Of a DNA stretch of 55,631 bases, positions 46,082-55,631 are shown piece after piece. Under the pieces are notes generated by a model. That model had not been told where the DNA came from and did no database searches. It saw only the letters and a list, made by a program, of their open reading frames with translations. Within the stretch, counting starts at the first letter, position 1. Each line of letters opens with the position of its first letter. The DNA is from Lingula anatina (lineage: Eukaryota > Brachiopoda > Lingulata > Lingulida > Lingulidae): NCBI RefSeq assembly GCF_001039355.2, contig NW_019774036.1, positions 512,330-567,960 of the forward strand, given 5' to 3'. Position numbers and translations under genes: made by a program.

Positions 46082-46106
46082 TAAATAAATAAATAAATAA
46101 ATAAAT
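46082..46106. repeat. (AAAT)n microsatellite
   Basis: About six ATAA units on plus. Confidence 0.9.
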
Positions 46107-46127
46107 CTTACAGGGAGTAGTTTTACC

Positions 46128-46301
46128 TTAGCTGTCAGCTGTGGTACCATATGGTCTGGAGTTTGTTTGTGACCCTGATCTCCATGACAACAGGTCCACA
46201 TGATCATCTGCAAACACATCAAAGATGGCGTCCAGAGCCTCAGTAAACACCCACAATGTCTGGTCCTTGGTCACTACTTCCAAAAGGAATGAGCCAAAAT
46301 T
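46128..46301 (-). pseudogene. HEATR3-like exon (HEAT-repeat ribosomal import factor)
   Basis: On the minus strand an acceptor (CCTTCAG) leads into [20 protein letters not shown] followed by [13 protein letters not shown]. From memory, this closely resembles the 'eALDalFDvFaD' segment near the C-terminus of HEATR3/Syo1, which delivers ribosomal protein L5 to the nucleus. The frame continues without homology through [19 protein letters not shown] to TAA 46128-46130, so the true donor is probably within the exon or lost. A possible further exon lies at 46633-46710 (AAVISVIHHTIKTEMETLLQ). No complete gene is seen, so it is either part of a long gene or a fragment. Confidence 0.5.
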
Positions 46302-46847
46302 CTGAAGGGAAAAATATACTCAACAAGAAAACTGGCAAATATACAGACACCAAACAGCAACCAAAATTTCAACAACATTAGCAAAAGAGTTTTAAAAATT
46401 CTAAAAGCAATCAAAGTGCTCTCTTTAACATAAGGTAAAAGAAATAAATGTTTTTTACTTTCCACAAGCTCTGTTGGTTTTCTGATCATCAGTACAAACT
46501 TTCATGTCAGAAAGCTTTCAATATATTAAGTTGTTATCAGCTAGAAAAACCAGTTCATTTAACACTGGTACTATTCCCTGTGAGTAAACCGTTAACTTAA
46601 CCATACATGACGTACATGTACATATCTGGGGTACCTTGTAGGAGTGTTTCCATCTCTGTCTTAATGGTGTGGTGGATCACTGATATTACAGCTGCTATCA
46701 ACAAAAAGTGTTTTCCTGGCCTATTGGTACACTACCCTGAGAGACAAAATTTAACACTAGGGATAAATTATGTTTGTAACAGAAAAGCTGGCAAAAATGC
46801 AGTCATGAAAAGTAAAATAATTGCACATGCGCACACAATAAAGGGAT

Positions 46848-47110
46848 AATATCTCTTCGCATGAGATCTATATATTTCACAATAAAAACATTTTGAACAA
46901 TTTATAGAAATAAAATATATTGTTTTACCACAAAACTTGCAGTTATAGCTATTATTCTAATATTTAAGCTTGTCTTAAGACCACGTGACCTCTATTAATG
47001 GCTATACTCTCTTATAATCTATTAAAAGATTATGACAAAAAAAAAATTCTAGAAAAAAAAGGGATTCATTAACCAGTGGTAAGTATTTGAAAATTGTTGT
47101 TTTCTCCAGG
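46848..47110. repeat. Dispersed ~280-bp repeat, copy 1
   Basis: Similar in order and orientation to 48236-48535: GGGATAATA, ATGAGATCTATAT, TTTTACCACAAAA, CAGTTATAGCTATTATTCT, ACCACGTGA, then GGATTCATTAACCA. The second copy lies in intron 1 of CBM20 copy C and is missing in copy A, so it is an insertion there. Confidence 0.8.
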
Positions 47111-47133
47111 AAAATTCACTTTTTGGCCAAAAC

Positions 47134-47315
47134 GCCAGCGAAACTGTCAAAAATTATCCCTTTTTATTCCTTATAAAAAGGTCTGTTCTTGCTCATTTTT
47201 AAAAGTAACATGCCTTGGTGGAGTTAATGCAAAAAAAACTGTTAAATATCATTCCTTTTAAAAAGTCCAATCCTGCTCCTTTTTGAAAGTAACATACCTT
47301 GGTGGAGTTAATGAA
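47134..47315. repeat. ~80-bp tandem duplication
   Basis: Two consecutive units share CTGTCAAAAATTATCCCTTT-like and AAAGTAACATGCCTTGGTGG sequences. Confidence 0.75.
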
Positions 47316-48035
47316 TAAAGTTTTAATACCTATAACTGAACTAAATTTTTTATATAAATTCCTTAACCTAAACAGGCCCAGTAGCCAGGGGATGTGGGGG
47401 TCCCTTTTTGCTGGGAAAATGTTCCCTCTGAGTAAAAATTTTTTTAAGTAAACAAAGATTGGATGGTTAAAGTTCCTTTTTTTTAGAAACAGACCCCCCC
47501 CCCCCCCCCTTTTGAAACTGCTGGCTGCTGAAAGACTCATCACATCATCTACAGAACCAGCCTGGCATGTGTGAAAAATACAAACTGACTGATAAAATAA
47601 CTTCTTGTCTTTTAACTAACTAGATGTGAGCTTGATGGTGTCATGTTACATGTTTACCAATGCTTAGTGAAGTAATAACAGATAATTATATGCAGTGGGT
47701 TGTGCAGATAACATTTTTAAATTATGACATCTGAAGCATTGGAGAGAAATGACTTCAACCAATCAGATTTGTCCACTGTAACCAGCAGTTAACATTATCC
47801 AATAGAATGACTGGATTCAAGATTTTAAACAGGGGGTTCCTAATACAACTTTATGCATTGCTCAGTACAAAAACTGGGTGCATTGGTAATGTTAACGANA
47901 TTTTGCTGATCATTCTGATATTGGTACAAATGCATACATCACAAACTACCAAATAAAGATACAGAACTCCATGATCTGTATCTTGTTTAACACGATTTCA
48001 TTTATTTATTGTACATATTGCAGATAATAGCTGAT

Positions 48036-50871
48036 ATGGAAAATGAAATTAATAAAGAAGAACAGTGTGCTCGTAAGTTGTGTGTTTGTATAACCAGACT
48101 ACATATATGTTTTATCATACAATGGGCCTAAAACTACTCTTGCAATTATTTTATTGTAACTTGTATAAAAACGATTTTATTTGTTCGTAATATGAAAATA
48201 TGATATATATCTCTTTCTTTATTCACATTAATTAAAGGGATAATAATTAACTCTTTGTATGAGATCTATATTTTACAATAAAAACATTGTGAACAACTCA
48301 TATAGTAATATAATATAATCTGTTTTACCACAAAAACAGCAGTTATAGCTATTATTCTGATATCTGAGCTTGTCAGCGGACCACGTGAACTCCAAAGATG
48401 GCCATACTCTGTAATATGAGATTATAACAAAAAAAAAACTTTTTAGGGGGAAAAAAACTGGGACTAACTCTGAATGTAGACATGGATTCATTAACCATTG
48501 GTTAGTATGGGAAAATTGTTGTTAACTCCAATAGAATAAATTGTTTGGCCAAGACAAACAGTTATTTTCCCAGTGATCAGTTTGAATGTCTGTAGTGTAA
48601 ATATCAAAAAGATATATTGATAGGATTTCTTTCTGTTTTATTTTTTTTTTATTCTTTTTATTTTGAATAGCCATGGCCACAGTCAGAATTGTTTTAAAAA
48701 ACAATTTATTGAAAGCGAAAGTGGTGGGCAGGGAAACTGCCCTTGGGGGATGGGACCCCCAGCGAGGAGCGAACCTGTCAAGGTTCACTGATATGGGGGT
48801 CCCATCCCTCAGGGCAGAGTATCTCCTGCCCAAGGGCTCAAATATGGTATGGAAATTCATTAAACCACAAAATGTAAGTATGAAACTTTTTTTTTTTTTT
48901 TACAAAAATAATGATCTGAGGTAAAAATGATAATCTTTCAAATTGAAAAGAAAATTTAAAGTCCAATACGTTTAAGTGTTTATTTATTCATACCTGCATT
49001 CATTTCTTCTGGTGTATTTGATTTATCATTTATTGTATATATATATAAACATTTTACTTTTCATTTTAGACATTAACACATCATCAAGTAATTTATTTGT
49101 TTGTTTGTTTGAGTGTTTGTTTGTTTGTTTGTTTGTTTGTTCATTCGTTCATTTATTCATTCATTCATTCATTCATTCTTTAAATTTATTCAGCCTTACC
49201 ACCCTGGGTCTGGCTGGACATGGGAGCCTGAACCCTTTAGGAACAGGTGCCTCCAGGTGACCACTAAGGACAGCATGGAAGTGACCTGTACTTGGGGAGA
49301 ACTGGACATGGAAATAAAAGGTGTTTGAACTCATAATTCTCGTAACCTTTTAAATCTGTCATGTACAACATTTGGAAATCTCACTATCCCATAAAAACTG
49401 TAGAAAAATGATGAAATGGTCCTTTAATATTGTCAAATACATTTAAGACTTTATTTTAGTGTATATCATAACTTGTAAATAATAAATAAATGTGTTATCT
49501 TATTCCAGAGTGGGACTACATGTACAAGCCTGTTCAAAGTCCACACAAGTGGTAAGTCCACACCATTGCTCTATTCAGTCAACTTGATGCATTTTTTTAT
49601 CTTTTAGGAAGGATTCATGAAATAAAATTACAACAACACCTTGATTCTCAGGGTTTAAGTCTGGACCCTCAGGGGCTGTTGACAGTGAATTTGGAGACCT
49701 AGCTGATGTGCACTAACTCCATGAAAACTCTCACTGAATACAATCAGATTAACAGACTAACATGCTTCTTTTTGTCTCCAACATACTCCAACATACTCAC
49801 ATAAATGATATTCCTTAAAATTCAATTTTGTTCTTTCAGGTGATACCAAGGAAGAGAATAATGTAGCAATTGTTAAGACCCAAAGCATTGAGGAACTAGG
49901 TAAGGCTGGAATCTTAGTAAAATAATTATGAATTTTAATATACTTGCACATACAAATACTCTAACAAACACACATACACATGTACATACATACCGCAAGC
50001 GTGTTGCTTATGCAAAGTCTATTTTTTAGCATACTTATGAAGATGATTTATTTATTTTTAAGTCAGTTACATCTTTGAATGTGTTTTCATCAAAGTGTAA
50101 TGGGCCTACTGAATCCTTTTTGAACATGCACAGATATGGAATGTTAAGTTTTTATTTGATATCATTTTTCCTTTAGCAAATATCAAAGACTCAAAGATTG
50201 TGTCAGATGCTGAGGGCATCAAAGAAAAAGGTAAGACAATAAGCTTAGGACAATTTAATGGAAATTCATTTAACACACTTAAAAATGTAAACACACCCAG
50301 ATGGACTTTAGGGGGGAGACTCTCACAAACAAACACTGAGTTTAGATTCTCTGTTCAGTGATCTAAATCTTTGAATGTATCTATGACTTTCTTAAGTATT
50401 ACATGTATGTATTGAATGCTTGTTGTGCACAGGTATGAAATGTTTCATTTGTTTTCCTGTCTTTCTTCAGTCAATATCAAAGACACAAAACCTGTGACAG
50501 TGGATGTGAAGGAGAGAGGTAAGACAGTAGGGTCAATAGAATAGGGGTCTATTTATTACACTGATGGAATGTAATTGTGCATGTACATGCACACGCACAC
50601 ACACTCCTTCCAACACAGTTTGTGCTTTTGGCAAGTTTAAAATGATACTTGGCAATTTTGTTTATTCCAAATACTGGTAAAAGTGTTTCATTGAAGCTTC
50701 ATACATAAAATATGATGTTTCACTGACTACTTTTTGAACATTTTATATTATTGCCTCTTAGTAAGTAATATTGTCTTATGCACTTCAGCTCCAAAGAATC
50801 CCCGTCAATCTAGGTGGAGGAGGGTATTAAATCTGTTCACTTCATGCTTCAGACGCAGGCCAAGAACATAA
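48036..50871 (+). CDS. CBM20 (starch/glycogen-binding) protein, copy C, probably functional
   Basis: Exons 48024-48072 (ATG at 48036; the in-frame ATG used by A at its exon start is ATA here), 48671-48873, 49194-49320, 49509-49551, 49840-49899, 50177-50230, 50471-50518, 50789-50871. Exons 2-3 form one CBM20 domain: TVRIVLKNNLLKAKVVGRET, LGGWDPQ, VWKFIKPQN, then WTWEPEPFRNRCLQV with the family's W-E and N-R signatures. There is no signal peptide, so it is cytosolic. Exons 5-7 are phase 1-1 and encode short acidic repeats ([AV]NIKDxxxV). The last exon ends RWRRVLNLFTSCFRRRPRT. Exon 4 has 4 extra bases relative to A; including it puts a stop at the exon 4/5 junction, while skipping it keeps frame and gives 203 aa. 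A STBD1-like glycogen adaptor role is inference. Confidence 0.75.
48236..48535. repeat. Dispersed ~280-bp repeat, copy 2 (intron 1 of copy C)
   Basis: See 46848-47110 for the shared blocks. It lies in the same orientation within intron 1 of the CBM20 gene. Confidence 0.8.
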
Positions 50872-50874
50872 ATG

Positions 50875-50913
<39 letters not shown>
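50875..50913. repeat. (ATT)n microsatellite in 3' UTR of copy C
   Basis: About 12 ATT units just after the stop codon. Copy A has a shorter ATT/GTT mixture at the same place (42154-42192). Confidence 0.95.
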
Positions 50914-51231
50914 TATTAAATAAGTCTAAGCCAGTCAGACGTTTAGAAATGAGGAAAAGTCAACAGTATTTTCAAAAGAACAGATTTATTATACATAGGA
51001 AGTTATTTTTGTTTGTCTCTCTGTTTTGATGGTATCATAACTAAGTAAACTTTCAGTCTTTTAGAGGAAAACTATGTCAAACAGCTGGTAAAACTGTACA
51101 TTAAAGCAGTAATTTTATGAAAGCCAGCAGGAGCTGGTGGTTGTAGAGTAACTGTCAACATCTATTTACACCTAACTGAATACACATTTTAACTGATTTA
51201 TATTTTAATATTTTTATCTTTTATTTTTCAG

Positions 51232-51312
51232 GGTCGTCAGTGCAGAACTATCATTACCTCTGTAGAAGTCAGTTAAAAACTGCAAAATGTCATTTTCTTA
51301 ATTTACAATAAA
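51232..51312 (+). other. Alternative last exon or 3'-UTR exon of copy C, with poly(A) signal
   Basis: Homologous to 42488-42568. After acceptor TTTTTCAG it reads GSSVQNYHYLCRSQLKTAKC in phase 1, ending at TAA 51309-51311, which overlaps the AATAAA at 51307-51312. The same peptide length is kept as in copy A despite small indels. Confidence 0.35.
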
Positions 51313-51369
51313 ATATTAATATTTGTAATCAAATGAGTTTTGTTTTTCTGTCTTTTCTTAATTGAGGGT

Positions 51370-53880
51370 ACCACTAGGGAGGGGTGATCATAGTTCATGG
51401 GAAATAAAACCATTAATTTACAAATCACAGTTATCAAAACTTTATGCATATCTCACCAACAATGCTAGTTGAAAATCATGAAAATTACGAATTACCGGGT
51501 ATAAGGCTTTGTTTTACAAAGGGCAAAGAATAAAAAGCCACATTTACGGGTTTTGGGAATGAGGTGCTTCATGGAATATTGACATTTCACACATCTCAGG
51601 GAAATAAAAAGTCGCTTTAACCAGTTACAAAATGCCCAATGGGACTCTTTTTAAGTTTGAAAAAGCATAGTAAAGCGATTTTTGTTTTAAGGCATTTGGG
51701 ACGTCATGCATGAAGCCAGCACTTGACTTTTTTCACAATAAATGAAGCACTATGGTAATAACCTTATTCCAATACACCAACATAATAGTTACATTTGATT
51801 TCTGATTCAAGTTTATCTCAAATTTTTTATCAAATTCTTTTTTTCATTTCATTTATGAAACTTAAGAAATAAACTATGCATGGTACAAACTTTTGTTCAA
51901 ATACATACATAAACACTCATACTCACACACATGTACCCTATCATACAGTTCAATTACTGATAACTTCACTTTCGCTTTTATATTCCAGTGTGTTCATGTT
52001 TAAATACAATAGATATATAGTTCAAACTCCTAGGAATTTACTTGAAAAGTAAACTTGCTTTAGATGAAAACGGCTTTCTAGATCACTTGCAACTTTTACA
52101 GATAATGAGCCCGTTTTAATTAACTTTAATACGTGTAATCAAGGAGTTATAACTCCTTGCTTTATCTTACTTGTACTATTGCTGTAGCCATGTTACATGT
52201 ATTATCATAAAAAGTACTGTTAATAGCGGCAATACTTTCTTTTTTAACACAATTCCTTTTCTGTCATTTTTCAAAATGATTAAAGGATTTAAAATCTTTT
52301 ACAACACCCAGCTGCGGTACGATCTTTTTTCTCTTTTACACACAGTACGCTTTGAAATATGTGCTCGAAGTAGCTACATCTCTTTACTTTTCTCGTCCCA
52401 AAAACGTTGTCAACGCTCTCAGTTCAGGTCTATCCTTTAAAATAAAATTATCTATTGTATAAAATATAACATGAGTAAAACATGAGTAAGACCATTACAC
52501 TATAGTATAATCAAAATTCTCCCCCCACCCACACACACACACAATACAATATCTACTGATACCATACAAACTCAGCGTGTGTAGGAGTGTGAAAACTAAA
52601 GTTCACGGATAGGATATGCCATGTAAGGGGACATAGGTTATATCCTTTTGCGTTTCTTTATTCTGTCAATTTTGAGAAGAAATATCAGTGTCTTGTATTA
52701 CACTTAGTCAATATAAATTTCTGAAAAGTCAATTTTCCTCCCTCTATCACGTAATTCGTCAGATGTAATAAAATACAGCATTTCCCCAGAAAACCTTTAC
52801 CCCCATTTGTGTGAATGCACTGTGCCGTCTGCAGAGCTCAGTGTCTGCCACCATGCTGGATGCTCGCGCTTCCCGGGAGCTGAACAGTTAACGCGGTCTG
52901 AAAAATTTTAGGGAGAGCCAGATAAAATAGAGAGGAACCGTGGCAAGTATAAAGTTCTACGTGTTGAAGCTGGAGATGTGGGCTAGTTTAACTCTTTTCT
53001 TTAAAAGTTCTCAATAAACTCTGCCTTTCACCAACCCTATGCAACCGAAATATTTTGCTGGCATCTTGATACATTTTCCACTTCTGTCTCCCCCGTAAAA
53101 CGGTCCATACTAAAAAATCAATAATCGCATGGCAATTTTATACAGGCAATTGACCTACTTTTATACCCATGCAGCTAACATCGAGTTTTATGGCTGTGGA
53201 GTGATACACGTCAGTGATATAAAAAAATTATTTCTAATTACACAATTTACGATCAGTGCATATGACTCAAAAGTGTCCCGATTTGTAAGTTTAAGGGGAC
53301 ATTACTTTTTGAAAGTAATGAAAAAATTGGAAACAAACCAAAATCAGAAAAAAATGCATTTTTTCTCTTATATGCAAATTAGGTTCCTTGAAGTAATATA
53401 AGACTGGCCGGAAGTGATGTTCATATCAGAGATTTGTAATGATGATGATCTTAATGATAATTAATGATGCTTAAAAAATCTTATTAAAGTTTTCAGTTGT
53501 CATCTGGTGTGAAAGAAGTTTTCTGCACTAACACAATCAGTCCACAAGTGAAAAATAGATAGTAAACGCGCCTCAGAGATGCACTGCAGACGTCCCAGTT
53601 TTTGGATGAAAATCGCACGCCTAAGATATAAGGTTATGATTATGATGTAAAAATATGCGTGTCTAAGGCTTCCATTAAAATTTTGACTGCATTTCTATTT
53701 ATCTGGTTCGACAAGAGTGGCTTTTATTGGGATATTTTCTTTCTCTTTTTTTTAAAGCGAAAACAAGGCATAAAAGTCAAAATATTCAGAAGTAAAAAGA
53801 TTTCAAATTTTCAAATCTTCTTGGTCACTTGTCGTGGTGGTTCACAGGGAAATTTTCAGACAACTTACACTGGTATAAAT
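51370..53880. repeat. Segmental duplication, copy 2 (downstream of copy C)
   Basis: Collinear with 16797-21110; also shares its first ~290 bp with the downstream flanks of copies A and B. Short open frames shared by both copies (for example the MHFFSYMQIRFLEVI ending at 53399 and 20632) have no splice support or motif and are probably non-coding. Confidence 0.75.
52140..52159. repeat. 20-bp perfect palindrome, copy 2
   Basis: CAAGGAGTTATAACTCCTTG, identical to 16705-16724. Confidence 0.9.
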
Positions 53881-55631
53881 TGATAATCATCCGACTACGC
53901 GCTTTTTAATTATGTTCGTGATACACATGTAAATCACGCTCAAAACCTCCTTGACTTGTGTCAAAATTACATTTTACATTAGACAATTACATTTTTGGAT
54001 TGTGTCAAAATGTGTTTTTTAGTCTTCTCTCACTGTTTAAGTGCGGAAAACAGGCCTGTTTGTTGTAAATAAAGTTTAATATAAGCAAAAAGTGAAGTCT
54101 TGAGTCGTTATCCTCACAACATTTGGATTTTTTACCTTCTTAATTTTTTAAACAAAATCAAGTTGTTACGTTGTCTGTGATTAAACAAACAAATATTACA
54201 TTCCATACATAGATGTACTTTATAAACCTGTCTGCAGCTGCCACTACTTAAATTTCTCATGTCTAGGAAACTCGCTGATGTACAGAATATGTGTACTTAT
54301 TTAAATACAGGTGTATATGTGCTTGTTTAGATACGGGTAATCTACATGTAGAGGAAGAAGAAGGTCTTTTCGATATTTCGGCTACACGTAAGACCTGACG
54401 AAACACCCCTTGATGACTTTTATTTTATAAGTTTTTCTGTCTACTTGTACTTCTGTCCCCTTGATGACTTTTATTTTATAAGTTTTTCTGTCTACGTGTA
54501 CTTTGTGATAGCCCTGTAAAAATGTAAGCATGGTTTAATTATGAATTTTCGGAAAAAAAACTAGTAGAATACTACGCAAAAATAAGTTAACACAAAAAGA
54601 AACAAATATGATTGATATATCACTCCAAAAATTTTGCTGTTTCTTTCGACAGGATTTGATACGAGGCGGTATATCTATACTACACTAAAGACATTTTTTT
54701 TGTATCGAAATACTTTTGATGCAGCAGAATCATCATATCAAAAACACCAAAAAAGTGATAACTCATATCCACCGGAGTAGTGTATTTTTATTTTAATTCT
54801 GTTATTAGGTTACACATTTAATTCTCCTACCTAGATTACATTTGAAAAGCGTACTGTGCGATGAAATCGTAAACGATTTTTCGTGCGTTTTGTTTTTTTT
54901 TTTCATTTTGTTTTGCATCGTAAGTGGCTACGGGCTACGGCGAATACGTTTACATTACGGGCGGGTTAATGTTAATCAATCCAAAAATATTTATTTTATT
55001 ACGAAACAGTGTTACTTTTTATACAGATAATAAGGAATTGAATCTTGAGCTGGTCCAACCATTGTACTTCATATCTGCTCATTAATGACAAACTCCCCGC
55101 AATACTACTGGTACACAACAAGTAGACTGTCCTGTAGGTAGCTGCAAATCAGTCAATGGGTACACAATGCTTTAAGGACTTCTTTAAAGACTTCTGCTGC
55201 TGTTACACAGAGACGAAGTAAATATAAAACATTGATGCATGTATCAGACTATCTCAAAAATAGATTATTTACTAGAATAAAATGGCGATTGTTTTATTTA
55301 TCATTACTTTTACATTAGACTGAGGTCTCGGTTTTATTCTACCGGATTCCATTGCTGACAAAATCAATACTGGAGAAGACGTAAAGCGGTTATATTGACG
55401 TAGATAAAGATATTAAATCCTAACTTGAGCTTTAACTAAAGCGTTTTACGTAACAGACAAGAGGTTAAACTGAACAGATGAACAGGTTCAATAATGATGT
55501 ATCATCCTCACCGGTCTTCTCTTGATGGATGACAGGGCCCTCCTTGTGAAAAATATTGAGTTGTTCCCACAGAAAAACGTAAAGCGTGTACTGGGGTTGC
55601 CAGACACCCTTTTTTCTAGACCTTCTTCATG
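53881..55631. other. Non-coding stretch
   Basis: No convincing exon or known element. It contains a tandem pair of about 50 bp (54407-54502, CCCCTTGATGACTTTTATTT). Otherwise AT-rich unique sequence to the end of the window. Confidence 0.55.

Noticed and set aside
49113-49328. Phe/Cys/Val-rich peptide upstream of exon 3 of copy C
   Set aside because: Translation of TTTG and TTCA microsatellites in intron 2; only 49194-49320 is exon.
1-55631. tRNA or rRNA genes
   Set aside because: No cloverleaf with A/B-box consensus or conserved rRNA segment was recognised by eye; a tRNA scan would be needed to be certain.

Overview
This window is eukaryotic, AT-rich, intron-bearing animal DNA. Genes are split by GT..AG introns, non-coding DNA dominates, and there are many microsatellites and several retroelement and DNA-transposon relics. 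The repertoire (tnp2/DUF4218-type transposase, Ulp1-PHD and SWIM fragments, Ty3/gypsy and LINE debris, an RTE-type tail, invertebrate-style BEN and CBM20 genes) suits a marine invertebrate such as a mollusc or another lophotrochozoan or deuterostome. The species cannot be fixed from sequence alone. Two N gaps (13664-13776 and 42928-43736) and six isolated single Ns show a draft assembly, and some local duplications look like assembly joins.

Layout. 1-16.8 kb is a graveyard of degenerate elements: a 171-bp perfect inverted repeat, LINE pieces, a tnp2/DUF4218 relic, integrase scraps, a duplicated ~0.84 kb Ulp1-peptidase block followed by SWIM or PHD finger fragments, and a rearranged gypsy pol remnant capped by a ~60-bp minisatellite. 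16.8-21.1 kb is non-coding and is collinear with 51.4-53.9 kb (segmental duplication). 22.5-36.3 kb is a tandem array of ~192-bp units and small exon-like units. Into one of these a 10,351-bp DNA transposon has inserted (24030-34380).

The transposon is the most striking object. It has perfect 13-bp terminal inverted repeats, a 2-bp CA target duplication with the empty site preserved in a neighbouring repeat copy, and subterminal motif arrays. It carries two divergently transcribed multi-exon genes whose exons all join in frame: an 891-aa tnp2/DUF4218 transposase (plus strand) and a 475-aa BEN-domain protein (minus strand). A perfect 18-bp hairpin sits in intron 1 of the BEN gene, near the divergent promoter. 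It looks recently active or still competent.

36.3-38.2 kb holds a 62-bp minisatellite interrupted by LTR-like DNA. 39.3-51.3 kb holds three copies (A, B, C) of a small gene for a cytosolic CBM20 (starch/glycogen-binding) protein. Its tail is built from short phase-1 exons and ends in a conserved Arg/Cys-rich peptide. Copy A is dead (two nonsense codons and a 7-nt deletion). Copy B keeps only the first CBM20 exon fused to the 3' UTR by deletion. Copy C is largely intact but needs exon 4 skipped or alternatively spliced. A HEATR3-like exon lies between B and C on the minus strand. 53.9-55.6 kb holds nothing recognised.
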